This document shows positions 42,335 to 50,686 of a DNA stretch of 64,000 nt, piece after piece (positions within the stretch are counted from its first letter, which is position 1; each line of letters starts with the position of its first letter). The notes under the pieces were generated by a model that saw only the letters and a list, made by a program, of their open reading frames with translations, ran no database searches and was not told the origin of the DNA. The position numbers and the translations under genes were made by a program. Source of the stretch: Zhihengliuella alba (GTDB lineage Bacteria; Actinomycetota; Actinomycetes; Actinomycetales; Micrococcaceae); the NCBI RefSeq assembly GCF_039538765.1, contig NZ_BAABCJ010000001.1:744001-808000 (forward strand). Direction: 5' to 3'.

Positions 42335-43270
42335 TTACCCTCCGTTGATGCGGTTCACAGTCATTTCGGAGCCGCGCGGATCGTGGGTGGCAGCGACGAC
42401 GACGGCGCCGGCAACCACGGCTCCGGCGGCCGCCAGGGCGCGGTGCGCCTCCGCGACGGTCGAGCCGGTGGTCAGGACGTCGTCGACGATGACGCAGGTG
42501 CACCCCCGGAGGTCGGCCTGTGATCGCATGGTCCCGCGGACGGCGGCCCGGGCGCGCCGCCCCCGCCCCTTCTGCGCCCCCGCCCCCTCGGGGCCCGCCC
42601 CGAGCCGTGCCCGCGCGGCCTCGAGCACGGCGACGACCGGGGCCGACGGCAGGACATGCGTCCAGGGTTCCGCGGTGCGCAGCACGGAGGCGACGCCGAA
42701 GCCCGGCGGCTCCAGACGACGACGCCGCATCCAGCGGAGCAACTCCTGCACGGGCGCGTAGCCGCGGCGGACGGAGGCGGAGCTGCGGGACGGAACCGGC
42801 ACCAGGAGGATCGTGCGGCTGCCGGCCCAGGCGGCGGCACGCTGCGCCTCCGGGGCGAAGGCGTGCACGGCCCCGGCCAGGGCCGGCCCGAGGACGGACA
42901 GCAGCCCGGTGCGCTGACGGTTCTTGTACGCGAGGAGGCTGGCCGAGAGCTCCCCGGCGTAGGGCCCTGCGGCGACGACGGGCAGGGGCCGGTCGAAGGC
43001 GTCGAGCGGGAGTGCCTCGGCAGCGTCCTCGACCCGGGCGGGCCGGACCGTGCTGTGCCGGAGCCGCGCAGCGCAGGACGGGCAGAGGACGGAGTCCTGG
43101 CCTCCGCAGGCGACGCACTCCGTCGGGGCCACGAGGCCGAGGAACTCCCCGGCCGCTGCCGCGAGCGAGCGGCCGGAGCGGCCGAGGACCCAGCCGTCCA
43201 CGGCCGTCGCGGAACGGCGGAGGACCGTCCCGGGGCGGTTCTCCCGTGCCTTCTCGTCTCGATCGTCCAC
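42335..43270 (-). CDS. comF: ComF family phosphoribosyltransferase-like protein
   Basis: A ComF/GntX-type protein, related to type I phosphoribosyltransferases and linked to DNA uptake in competent bacteria; in others its role is unclear. A zinc-finger-like CVACGG.....CPSCAARL is at the N-terminal side. The PRPP-binding loop CVIVDDVLTTGSTVAEAHRAL is near the C-terminus, and VPVPSRSSASVRRGY is typical. The middle has an Arg/Gly/Ala-rich insertion (around GAGAQKGRGRRAR). The start is uncertain: GTG 43270 (311 residues) is used, because the frame beyond it runs into lpqB and is not conserved. Confidence 0.85.
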   Translation of the reverse strand: MDDRDEKARENRPGTVLRRSATAVDGWVLGRSGRSLAAAAGEFLGLVAPTECVACGGQDSVLCPSCAARLRHSTVRPARVEDAAEALPLDAFDRPLPVVAAGPYAGELSASLLAYKNRQRTGLLSVLGPALAGAVHAFAPEAQRAAAWAGSRTILLVPVPSRSSASVRRGYAPVQELLRWMRRRRLEPPGFGVASVLRTAEPWTHVLPSAPVVAVLEAARARLGAGPEGAGAQKGRGRRARAAVRGTMRSQADLRGCTCVIVDDVLTTGSTVAEAHRALAAAGAVVAGAVVVAATHDPRGSEMTVNRINGG

Positions 43271-43367
43271 TCCGCGAGGATGCCCGACGGGACGGACGCC
43301 GCCACCGGCCGCCCGGGGCCGCGGGGATGGTCCCGCGGTGCCCGGGGCGCTGTGGAGGGCGACTCGG

Positions 43368-45113
43368 TCAGCCGGGATACGCGAGACCGCGGACCTGGAT
43401 CCCGTTGTCCTTCCAGACGTTGGCCACCTGGGACCAGACCGTTCCCTGCGCCTCGGCATACACGATGATGTCGTCGCCCGGGCCGCTGGAGATGCTCGTC
43501 ATGCCGAGGAGCACGTTGAGCGGTTCGGTCCGTCCGTCCAGACGGACCCGTTCGGGCCGGACGGTCTCGCTGTCGCTGGGGTCGATGACGATGACGGCGT
43601 CGGACGCGTCCCAGACGACCTCGCCGAGCGGCACCGTCGCGGGCAGTTCGATCGGTGAGGTGAAGCCACGGGGCACGCCGGTCGAGTCGCGGATGATCCC
43701 GACGACGTAGAGGCGGCGTTCGTCGCCTCGCCCGGCGATGACGGCGGCGCGCGTGCCGTCCGGGGAGACCCGGAACGAGTCGACGGTGAGGCCATCGAGC
43801 CATTCGGCCGCGATCTCCAGGGTCTGCCGGTTCTCGAGGCCCTCGTCGGCGGAGGCACGGATGACGGAGACCTTGCCGGTGCCGGAGTCCACGGCCCACA
43901 GCCAGCCGTGGACGTCCATGCTCGGCCTGACGAAGCGTTCGCCCATGGCCACCTCGGCGAGGGCCCCATCTGCCCCCGTGCTCTGGGAGACCATGTACAC
44001 GTGGGTGCGGTCGCCGCTGAGGAAGGCGTACTGGCTGCCGCCGACCTCGGCCCCGGCCGGCGACATCGCCGGTTCGATCGGCTCGTAGGAGCTCACGTTC
44101 GGGATGTTGCCGATCTCGATGGTGCTGCCGCCGCCCTGGTAGAGCACCAGCTCCCCGTCGGCGATGCCGATCTGGACGTCCGGGACCTCTGCCTCCGCCG
44201 AGACCTCGACGAACTCCTGGGATCCCTCGAGCGCGACGGCCGTCTGGTTGACGGTCATCTGCACGGCACTGATGTTGTTGACGCCGTCGAGGGTGAGTTC
44301 GAGCTGCTGCTGCATGCGCAGTCTGGTGAGGGCGGACGCGTCGGCGAAGACCCCCTCCTGGAAATCGACCGTCGCGGTGCTCCCCTCCACCGGCACGGCG
44401 TTCCGGGCCAGTTCGCCGGCCTCCGGGAAGGCTGTGACCACGGCTCCCTGGAGGTACGGCTGCGGTCCCTCGAGAAGGGCCCGCACGAGCGTCGACGCCA
44501 GTGACTGGCGCCGCGCGAACCAGCGGTAGTCCGGGGCGGCGTGCGAGTAGGTGGCGTTGTAGAAGTAGAGCGGGTAGGAGCCGAAGACGTCGATGAAGCT
44601 GCCCTCCTCGAGCAGCGTGAGGTTCGGCGTCTCCGCGATGCGCCACTGCCCGTCGACCTCGTCGAGGACCATCCGGACGGTCTCGATCCTGGGCTCGGTG
44701 AAGCGCTGCATGACTCCGAACTCGTCGATGCTCGCCGTCGTCGCGACCTCGACGGAGTACTCGCCCGCCCCCGCACCGCCGACCACGTTGGGCTGGCCCG
44801 TGTAGACGAGGGTGGCGGCACTGGGCTGCCAGCTGCGGGAGAGCTGCGGCGTGAGGAACTCCCGCGCCGTGCCGTACTCGTCCGCGGGCGAGAGGCCAGC
44901 GGTGACGAATCCCTCGATGATCGTCTCCGGCTCCGCGTCCTGCGCCGGCCCGGGCGGGTTGAACTCGTACGTCACCCCGCCCGGCTGGGTGGCGTCCGCT
45001 GCGCTGACGCCGACCGGGCCGTCCGTCGGGATCGAGGCGCAGCCGCTGAGCAGCAGCGCGACGACGCCCAGGAGCGCGAGCAGCAGCCGTGGGCGGCTGG
45101 AGACGGTTCTCAT
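43368..45113 (-). CDS. lpqB: Lipoprotein LpqB
   Basis: LpqB is a cell-surface lipoprotein that modulates the MtrB sensor. The 581-residue protein has a lipoprotein signal with lipobox LLSGC (acylated C25). It carries a GerMN/sporulation domain in the middle (about 195-310, TLVRALLEGPQPYLQGAVVTAFP and GSTATVDF) and a beta-propeller-like C-terminal domain (about 320-580, repeated WLWAVDS, VSPDGTRAAVIAG motifs). The stop-start overlap with mtrB (ATGA region at 45110-45113) implies coupled expression. The order mtrA-mtrB-lpqB is conserved in actinobacteria. Confidence 0.94.
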   Translation of the reverse strand: MRTVSSRPRLLLALLGVVALLLSGCASIPTDGPVGVSAADATQPGGVTYEFNPPGPAQDAEPETIIEGFVTAGLSPADEYGTAREFLTPQLSRSWQPSAATLVYTGQPNVVGGAGAGEYSVEVATTASIDEFGVMQRFTEPRIETVRMVLDEVDGQWRIAETPNLTLLEEGSFIDVFGSYPLYFYNATYSHAAPDYRWFARRQSLASTLVRALLEGPQPYLQGAVVTAFPEAGELARNAVPVEGSTATVDFQEGVFADASALTRLRMQQQLELTLDGVNNISAVQMTVNQTAVALEGSQEFVEVSAEAEVPDVQIGIADGELVLYQGGGSTIEIGNIPNVSSYEPIEPAMSPAGAEVGGSQYAFLSGDRTHVYMVSQSTGADGALAEVAMGERFVRPSMDVHGWLWAVDSGTGKVSVIRASADEGLENRQTLEIAAEWLDGLTVDSFRVSPDGTRAAVIAGRGDERRLYVVGIIRDSTGVPRGFTSPIELPATVPLGEVVWDASDAVIVIDPSDSETVRPERVRLDGRTEPLNVLLGMTSISSGPGDDIIVYAEAQGTVWSQVANVWKDNGIQVRGLAYPG

Positions 45114-46657
45114 CGGGTGCCCTCCTCTGCGGCGAGTTCACGCGGCGGCGGCAGCGGCAGCGGGGACTCGCCGATCGTGCCCCCGAGCCGGCGCGGCAGC
45201 GTGAGCCTGAAGCAGGAGCCCTCGCCGGGCTCGCCCCAGGCCTGGAGCCAGCCTCCGTGCAGTCGCGTGTCCTCCGTGGCGATCGACAGGCCGAGACCGC
45301 TGCCGCCGGTGGTGCGGTTGCGGGCCGGGTCCGCCCGCCAGAAGCGGTCGAAGACGTGGGCGACCTGCTCCTTGGACATGCCGATGCCGTGGTCGCGGAC
45401 GGACACGGCGACCGCCGAGTCGTTGCCGCCGATCGACACGTCGATCGGACGGCCCTCGGAGTGCTCGACGGCGTTCATGACGAGGTTGCGCACCACCCGC
45501 TCGATCCGGCGCGGGTCCATCTCCACCACGAGCTTCTCGGGACCGTGCAGGCGGAGCGGGGCGCCGGCCTTCTCGGCATGCGGCTGGGCCGTCTCGAGCA
45601 CGCGCTGGACGACGGGCCGCAGATCCAGGTCGTCGGCGTCGAGCGCTGCCGCTCCGGCGTCGAACCTCGAGATCTCCAGGAGGTCGTTGAGCAGCGTGCC
45701 GAAGCGCTCGACCTCGCGGTACAGCAACTCGGCGGACCGGCGGTTCACCGGGTCGAAGTCTTCCTTGGCGTCGTGCAGGACCTCGGCGGCCATCGCCACG
45801 GTCGTCAGCGGGGTGCGCAGCTCGTGCGAGACGTCGGAGACGAAGCGCTGCTGCATCTGCGACAGCGTCGCCAGCTGGATGATCTGGTCCTGAAGGCTGG
45901 AGGCCATGTGGTTGAAGGAGTTGCCGAGACGGGCGACCTCGTCCTCGCCACGGACCTCCATGCGCTCCTCCAGCCGTCCGGAGGCGAGCTTCTCCGAGAC
46001 CGCGGCGGCATTGGAGACGGGCCCGACGACGAGGCGGGTCGTGTACCAGGCGATGAGGCCGATGACGACGAGGAGGAGGATGCCGGCCAGCAGGATCGTG
46101 CGGTGGAAGAAGTCGAGGGTCTCCTGGACGCTGGAGAGGTCGTAGATCCAGTAGAGGCCGTAGTCGGCGCCCGGCGGCAGCGTGACCCTGGTCCCGAAGG
46201 CCAGGCCCGGGACCTGCTCGTTGCCCACGACGTAGGACATCGACTGCCAGTAGATGCCGTTCCCGTCGCGGACGGCCTCGGTCAGCTCGAACGGGACCGA
46301 GCCGGTGGTCAGTCCCGGCGATGCGATGGAGGGAACGTACATCGTCTCGCTGCCGGGCAGCAGGGCGAGGACGAAGTCCCGCTCGCCGCTGGCGCCCTGA
46401 TTGGCGTGGGCCTCGAGGGTCTGGCGGACGTCCGTCCACACCTGATCGCGCTCGCCACCGGTCTCGAGGGACGCGAAGGTCGCCTTGACGTTGTTCAGCC
46501 CGTTCATGGCGTCGACCTGGAGCTGGTTGAAGCGCTCCTTGAACAGCCCGGAGGCCACCTGGTGGGACACGAAGACCCCGGTCGCCCCCAGGGCCAGGGC
46601 CGAGAGGGTGAGCGTGACGGCGACGACCCGCAGCTGCAGGGAGCGCCTCCAGACCAT
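45110..46657 (-). CDS. mtrB: Sensor histidine kinase MtrB
   Basis: The membrane sensor kinase of the MtrAB system, which governs cell-wall metabolism, osmotic response and division. The 515-residue protein has two transmembrane helices (about 10-31 and 187-207) flanking a roughly 155-residue extracytoplasmic domain. A HAMP domain follows (about 208-262), then the DHp domain with SHELRTPLTTV (phospho-accepting H278) and HATPase_c (NLVMNAVEHS, DHGIGM, GGSGLGLSIA). ATG 46657 is used as start; there is no clear ribosome binding site and the upstream frame reads RIRRLAKRARLAWRLAA without a good start, so the N-terminus is uncertain. Confidence 0.94.
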   Translation of the reverse strand: MVWRRSLQLRVVAVTLTLSALALGATGVFVSHQVASGLFKERFNQLQVDAMNGLNNVKATFASLETGGERDQVWTDVRQTLEAHANQGASGERDFVLALLPGSETMYVPSIASPGLTTGSVPFELTEAVRDGNGIYWQSMSYVVGNEQVPGLAFGTRVTLPPGADYGLYWIYDLSSVQETLDFFHRTILLAGILLLVVIGLIAWYTTRLVVGPVSNAAAVSEKLASGRLEERMEVRGEDEVARLGNSFNHMASSLQDQIIQLATLSQMQQRFVSDVSHELRTPLTTVAMAAEVLHDAKEDFDPVNRRSAELLYREVERFGTLLNDLLEISRFDAGAAALDADDLDLRPVVQRVLETAQPHAEKAGAPLRLHGPEKLVVEMDPRRIERVVRNLVMNAVEHSEGRPIDVSIGGNDSAVAVSVRDHGIGMSKEQVAHVFDRFWRADPARNRTTGGSGLGLSIATEDTRLHGGWLQAWGEPGEGSCFRLTLPRRLGGTIGESPLPLPPPRELAAEEGTR

Positions 46658-46710
46658 GGCGGCGAGTCGCCATGCCAGACGCGCGCGCTTGGCGAGCCGG
46701 CGGATCCAGG

Positions 46711-47388
46711 TCAGTTCGTACCCGCCTTGTAGCCGACGCCCCGGACGGTCAGGACGACCTCGGGGTTCTCCGGGTCGCGCTCGACCTTGGAGCGGAGCCG
46801 CTGGACGTGCACGTTGACGAGCCTCGTGTCGGCCGCGGCGTGCCGGTAACCCCAGACCTGCTCGAGCAGTTGGTCGCGGGTGAAGACCTGCCAGGGCTTG
46901 CGGGCGAGGGCGACGAGGAGGTCGAACTCGAGCGGGGTCAACGAGAGTCGCTCGGTGCCGCGCATCACGGAGTGCCCGGCGACGTCGACGGTGAGGTCGC
47001 CGATCCGGAGCGTCTCGGGCGCCTGCTTCTCGCCGGGCCGGAGACGCGCCCGGACGCGCGCGATGAGCTCGGCGGGCTTGAAGGGTTTCGGCACGTAGTC
47101 GTCGGCACCGGACTCGAGGCCACGGACGACGTCGGCGGTGTCCGACTTGGCGGTCAGCATCACGATGGGGGCGTCGCTCTCGGCACGGATCTGCCGGCAG
47201 ACCTCGATCCCGTCGAGACCCGGCAGCATGAGGTCCAGCAGGACCAAGTCGGGATTCGACTCGCGGAACGCCTCCAGCGCGGCCGCGCCGTCGTTGCAGA
47301 AGATCGGATCGAAATCGTCGTTGCGCAGGACGATGCCGATCATCTCAGCCAAGGCGTCGTCGTCAACCACCAGAATCCGGGCCTTCAT
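46711..47388 (-). CDS. mtrA: Response regulator MtrA
   Basis: An OmpR/PhoB-type DNA-binding response regulator, partner of MtrB. It controls dnaA, ripA-type hydrolases and osmoprotectant genes in other actinobacteria. The 225-residue protein has a receiver domain (1-120) with VVDDD, phospho-acceptor D52 in LLDLMLPGLDG and the conserved Lys in VPKPFKP. A winged-helix domain follows (about 130-225, LTPLEFDLLVALARKPWQVFTRDQLLEQVWGY region). ATG 47388 is chosen, with AAGGGGAGTC before it. The 53-nt gap to mtrB is normal. Confidence 0.96.
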   Translation of the reverse strand: MKARILVVDDDALAEMIGIVLRNDDFDPIFCNDGAAALEAFRESNPDLVLLDLMLPGLDGIEVCRQIRAESDAPIVMLTAKSDTADVVRGLESGADDYVPKPFKPAELIARVRARLRPGEKQAPETLRIGDLTVDVAGHSVMRGTERLSLTPLEFDLLVALARKPWQVFTRDQLLEQVWGYRHAAADTRLVNVHVQRLRSKVERDPENPEVVLTVRGVGYKAGTN

Positions 47389-47521
47389 GACTCCCCTTCG
47401 TCGCAGCCGTCGCGGCGTGGCCGCATGCATCCAGTCTTCAGCCTAACCGGAACCGTGCCGATCCCGGGCCAGCTGCGCGAACCTCGGCGCGTAATACTGC
47501 CGGTCGAGCCCCGGCCGTGCG

Positions 47522-48604
47522 TCAGGCGGCCGCCTCGGCAGCGAGCTGGCTGAGGGCCTCGGAGGTGTCCGTCAGTGCTGTCAGGACGGCCCGGACCGCG
47601 ACCGGCGGCAACGCCTCCAGACCGGAGGCCGGCATCAGGACCGTCTGCGGCAACTGCGCCTCGGCGAGCCCGAGCTGCCGCCACGGCCGGTGGATGCGGC
47701 GGACCATCTCGGTCACGCGCGGCAGCCTCGGGACGTCCTCCGCGTCCAGTTCCAACCGCGCCGGATCGAGCAGCCCGAGCCACACCGAGCGCCCGCCCTC
47801 GACGAGCCCGGCAAGCTGCTCCCAGGCGGCCGTGTCGAGCGCGGCGACGTTCAGGCCGGCGCCGTCGAACCCCGCGCCGGTGAGCGACTCGACGACGACG
47901 GGCACGTCGGCCGAGTCGACGTCGGTACTGAGCACCGTCTCGGTCCCCGCCGCGCGCAGGGCGTCGGCGAGTGTCCGCCAGGCGGCGGTGGCCTCGTGCC
48001 GGGGCACCGAGCGCAGCGTGCGATAGCCGCTCACCGTCGGCACGGCGCCGGCCAGGACCGGGCCGAGGCCGGACTCGTCGATCTCGACGGTGATGCGCTC
48101 GACGCCGGTGCCGCTGCGCACCGCGTCGACGTGGCGGGCGGCCCCGACGGCAAGGGACTCGGCGAGGTCGCGCCGGGCGCCGTGGTCGCTCAGCGCACGC
48201 TCGCCGTTGGACAGGTACAGGCTCCGCGCCAGGGCCAGGGGGCCGACGATCCGCACCTTGAGCTCGGCCGCTGGGTCCGACTGCGCACCGAGGACGTCGG
48301 CCGTGGCGTTGATGTCGCTGCGCAGGGCGCCGGCGATGCGCACGGCGTCGCGGCCTGGGCGCGCACTCAGGCGCCATCCGTACGACTGGAGGTCGACGTG
48401 CAGCTCCTCGAGCAGCCCGGCGGTGCGACCCACGGCGTCGGACCCGACGCCGCGGTCCGGCAGCTCGACGAGATGCGGCAGGTGGGGATGCCCGAGCTCG
48501 CCGTGGACGATGCGCGACGCCTCGAGCGGATCGGTGCCGGGCATGGGGCCGCGCGCGCTGGCCCGGACGGTGTGGCCGGGTGTGACGGTGTGGCCGGGTG
48601 TCAT
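47522..48604 (-). CDS. MetE C-terminal-like protein lacking cysteines
   Basis: A roughly 340-360-residue TIM-barrel protein related to vitamin-B12-independent methionine synthase (UROD/MetE superfamily), like Rv3015c. The conserved N-terminal segment ELGHPHLPHLVELPDRGVGSDAVGRTAGLL and the C-terminal LPQTVLMPASGLEAL are recognisable. No cysteine occurs anywhere, and the position of the zinc-ligand CGL motif reads SGL, so classic methionine synthase chemistry is unlikely. The annotated ATG 48604 overlaps the chorismate mutase stop (ATGA). The first 13 residues come from an 18-bp tandem repeat, and ATG 48544 (MPGTDPLEAS) is the more family-like start. Its substrate is unknown. Confidence 0.8.
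   Translation of the reverse strand: MTPGHTVTPGHTVRASARGPMPGTDPLEASRIVHGELGHPHLPHLVELPDRGVGSDAVGRTAGLLEELHVDLQSYGWRLSARPGRDAVRIAGALRSDINATADVLGAQSDPAAELKVRIVGPLALARSLYLSNGERALSDHGARRDLAESLAVGAARHVDAVRSGTGVERITVEIDESGLGPVLAGAVPTVSGYRTLRSVPRHEATAAWRTLADALRAAGTETVLSTDVDSADVPVVVESLTGAGFDGAGLNVAALDTAAWEQLAGLVEGGRSVWLGLLDPARLELDAEDVPRLPRVTEMVRRIHRPWRQLGLAEAQLPQTVLMPASGLEALPPVAVRAVLTALTDTSEALSQLAAEAAA
48566..48601 (-). repeat. Two tandem 18-bp repeats at the 5' end of the MetE-like gene
   Basis: Two identical 18-nt units (48566-48583 and 48584-48601) encode TPGHTV twice on the minus strand, directly at the start codon and the chorismate mutase stop. They may be a recent slippage duplication that extended the N-terminus. 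Confidence 0.85.
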
Positions 48605-49041
48605 GGGCGCTGCTGCCGGGCCGGGTCCTGCTGGTGGTTCTGCGAGATCGCCTCGTGGTGGCGGATGACCTCGGAGATGATGAAGTTCAGGAATTTCTCG
48701 GCGAACGCCGGATCGAGCTGCGCCTCCTCCGCCAGGCGGCGCAGGCGGGCGATCTGGGCCTTCTCCCGCCCGGGGTCCCCGGCGGGGAGCCGGTGGCGGG
48801 CCTTGAGGTGTCCCACGCGCTGGGTCGCCTTGAACCGCTCCGCGAGGAGGTAGACGAGGGTGGCATCGATGTTGTCGATGCTCCCGCGCACGGCCAGCAG
48901 CTCGCGCATCACCGCCGAGTCCACGGCGCCCTGCAGGGAGCTGGCCGCGGGATCGTAGCCGCCGTCGTCGCCCTCCGGGATCGGCTCCGCGACGGGCGTG
49001 GGGTCGGTGTCCTCGGCGCGCGCCGGCTGCGTCTCGCTCAT
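48601..49041 (-). CDS. Chorismate mutase, AroQ type
   Basis: AroQ-class chorismate mutase converts chorismate to prephenate for Phe/Tyr synthesis. The 146-residue protein has a disordered acidic 35-residue N-terminus. The AroQ helix follows with LLAVRGSIDNIDATLVYLLAERF, then KATQRVGHLKARHRLPAGDPGREKAQIARL (given in pieces), where Arg, Lys and the R-x-x-Q/E elements form the active site. It is cytoplasmic and not exported. It is coupled to the MetE-like gene by a 4-nt overlap. Confidence 0.9.
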   Translation of the reverse strand: MSETQPARAEDTDPTPVAEPIPEGDDGGYDPAASSLQGAVDSAVMRELLAVRGSIDNIDATLVYLLAERFKATQRVGHLKARHRLPAGDPGREKAQIARLRRLAEEAQLDPAFAEKFLNFIISEVIRHHEAISQNHQQDPARQQRP

Positions 49042-49128
49042 GCCCTCCAGTCTATCGGCGGGCCGCAGCCGACGCCCGCCGGGTCCCGACTGTTGCGCGC
49101 GCCCCGGGTACCGCTACGCTGGCGAGCT

Positions 49129-49503
49129 ATGCTGACCCGCCGAGACGCCGCCATCGCCCTGGACATCCCGCTCGAGATGGCCCGACGCCACGGGATCCCC
49201 GCCCGGCTCTCCGACGCCGAGCTCCGGGCCCTGGTCGCCGACCCTCCGGCCTGGCTCGCCCAGTCGAAGGCCAACCGCACCGGGAGACGACCGGTCTGGC
49301 TCCACCTCACCTGCACGGTCTGCGGGTTCACCGAGGCGGTCCGGCCCAAGAAGTGGTGGCCGGAGTTCGACTTCCTCTACTGCGCGTCCCACCCGGCGCG
49401 TGAGTTGCCGCCGACGCCGCCGGGACGCGTGCGCTGCGAGTACGAGGAGGTCGGCACGCGCCTCACCGGCGTCGTCGACGAATCCGCGGACCCCGCCGCC
49501 TGA
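49129..49503 (+). CDS. Small conserved protein with possible zinc site
   Basis: A 124-residue protein I cannot assign to a named family. The N-terminal third (TRRDAAIALDIPLEMARRHGI) resembles a short HTH. The middle contains CTVCGF, then CASH about 20 residues later, a C-x-x-C...C-x-x-H pattern that could bind zinc. The C-terminus is acidic. The start ATG 49129 has no ribosome binding site, but TACGCT ends 8 nt upstream, consistent with a leaderless transcript. Codon positions look biased as in coding sequence and no better frame competes. Confidence 0.68.
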   Translation: MLTRRDAAIALDIPLEMARRHGIPARLSDAELRALVADPPAWLAQSKANRTGRRPVWLHLTCTVCGFTEAVRPKKWWPEFDFLYCASHPARELPPTPPGRVRCEYEEVGTRLTGVVDESADPAA

Positions 49504-49540
49504 CCGGCCGAGCCGACGCCCCGCGGTCTTGCGTCCGCGG

Positions 49541-50686
49541 TCAGGAGACGGCGGCCGGGTCCCAGGACCGGTTCCGGGCGGAGTTGATCGTCGCCTGGCC
49601 CAGCACGCGGGTGCCCTGGTAGAGCACCATCGTCTGCCCCGGGGCGACGCCCTTGAGGGGCCCGTCGAGATCGACGACGAGCTCGGACGCCGCGTCGTCG
49701 TCCTCAGTGTCCGTGGTGACGAACGCCCGGGCGGGTACCGGGTCCGCGTGGGCGCGGACCTGCACCATGCACTCGAACGACTCCCCGGCCTCGGCCTCGG
49801 GCAGCGGCAGCCCGGCCCAGCTGATCTTGATCCCGCGCAGCCGATCGACCTCGAGCAGGTCCTGCGGCCCCACGACGACCTTGTTCTCCTTGGGCCGGAT
49901 CTCCAGAACGAAGCGCGGCTTGCCGTCCGCGGCGGGACGACCGATCTTCAGTCCGCGTCGCTGGCCCACGGTGAACGCGTTGGCTCCGGGGTGCGTGCCG
50001 ACGTCGTTCCCCTCGTGGTCGACGATCTCCCCCTCGGTCATCTCGATCCGCTCGGCGAGCCAGCCGCGGGTGTCGCCGTCGGGGATGAAGCAGATGTCGT
50101 GGCTGTCCGGCTTGTTGGCGACCGTGAAGCCGCGCTCGGCGGCCTCCGCGCGGACCTCGGCCTTCGACGGCGTCTCCGCGAGCGGGAAGAGGGAGTGCTT
50201 GAGCTGCTCGTGCGTGAGGACCCCCAGCACGTAGGACTGGTCCTTCGCCCAGTCGGCGGCGCGGTGGAGCTCACGGGAGCCGTCCGGGTTCTCGACCACC
50301 TTGGCGTAGTGCCCCGTGCAGACGGCGTCGAACCCGAGGGCCAGCGCCTTCTCCAGCAGGGCGGCGAACTTGATCCGCTCGTTGCAGCGCATGCAGGGGT
50401 TCGGGGTGCGCCCGGCGGCGTACTCGGCGATGAAGTCGTCGACCACGTCCTCCTTGAATCGCTCGGAGAAGTCCCACACGTAGTACGGGATGCCCAGCTT
50501 GTCGCAGGCCCTCCACGCGTCGTTGGAGTCCTCGACCGTGCAGCAGCCCCGGCTGCCGGTGCGCAGGGTGCCGGGCATGCGGGACAGCGCCAGGTGGACG
50601 CCGACCACGTCGTGCCCGGCGTCCACGGCTCGGGCCGCCGCCACGGCGGAGTCGACGCCGCCGCTCATCGCTGCCAGTACTCTCAT
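49541..50686 (-). CDS. mnmA: tRNA-specific 2-thiouridylase MnmA
   Basis: MnmA makes 2-thiouridine at the wobble position 34 of tRNA Lys, Glu and Gln, using sulfur relayed from cysteine desulfurase. The 381-residue protein has the PP-loop MSGGVDSAVAA (about 7-17), the catalytic cysteines in RTPNPCMRC (C98) and SHDICFIPDG (C199), the GHYAKV motif and the C-terminal beta-barrel domain. ATG 50686 overlaps the iscS stop by 4 nt (ATGA), so sulfur donor and acceptor are made together. A pair of cysteines near residue 48 is a group-specific addition. Confidence 0.96.
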   Translation of the reverse strand: MRVLAAMSGGVDSAVAAARAVDAGHDVVGVHLALSRMPGTLRTGSRGCCTVEDSNDAWRACDKLGIPYYVWDFSERFKEDVVDDFIAEYAAGRTPNPCMRCNERIKFAALLEKALALGFDAVCTGHYAKVVENPDGSRELHRAADWAKDQSYVLGVLTHEQLKHSLFPLAETPSKAEVRAEAAERGFTVANKPDSHDICFIPDGDTRGWLAERIEMTEGEIVDHEGNDVGTHPGANAFTVGQRRGLKIGRPAADGKPRFVLEIRPKENKVVVGPQDLLEVDRLRGIKISWAGLPLPEAEAGESFECMVQVRAHADPVPARAFVTTDTEDDDAASELVVDLDGPLKGVAPGQTMVLYQGTRVLGQATINSARNRSWDPAAVS

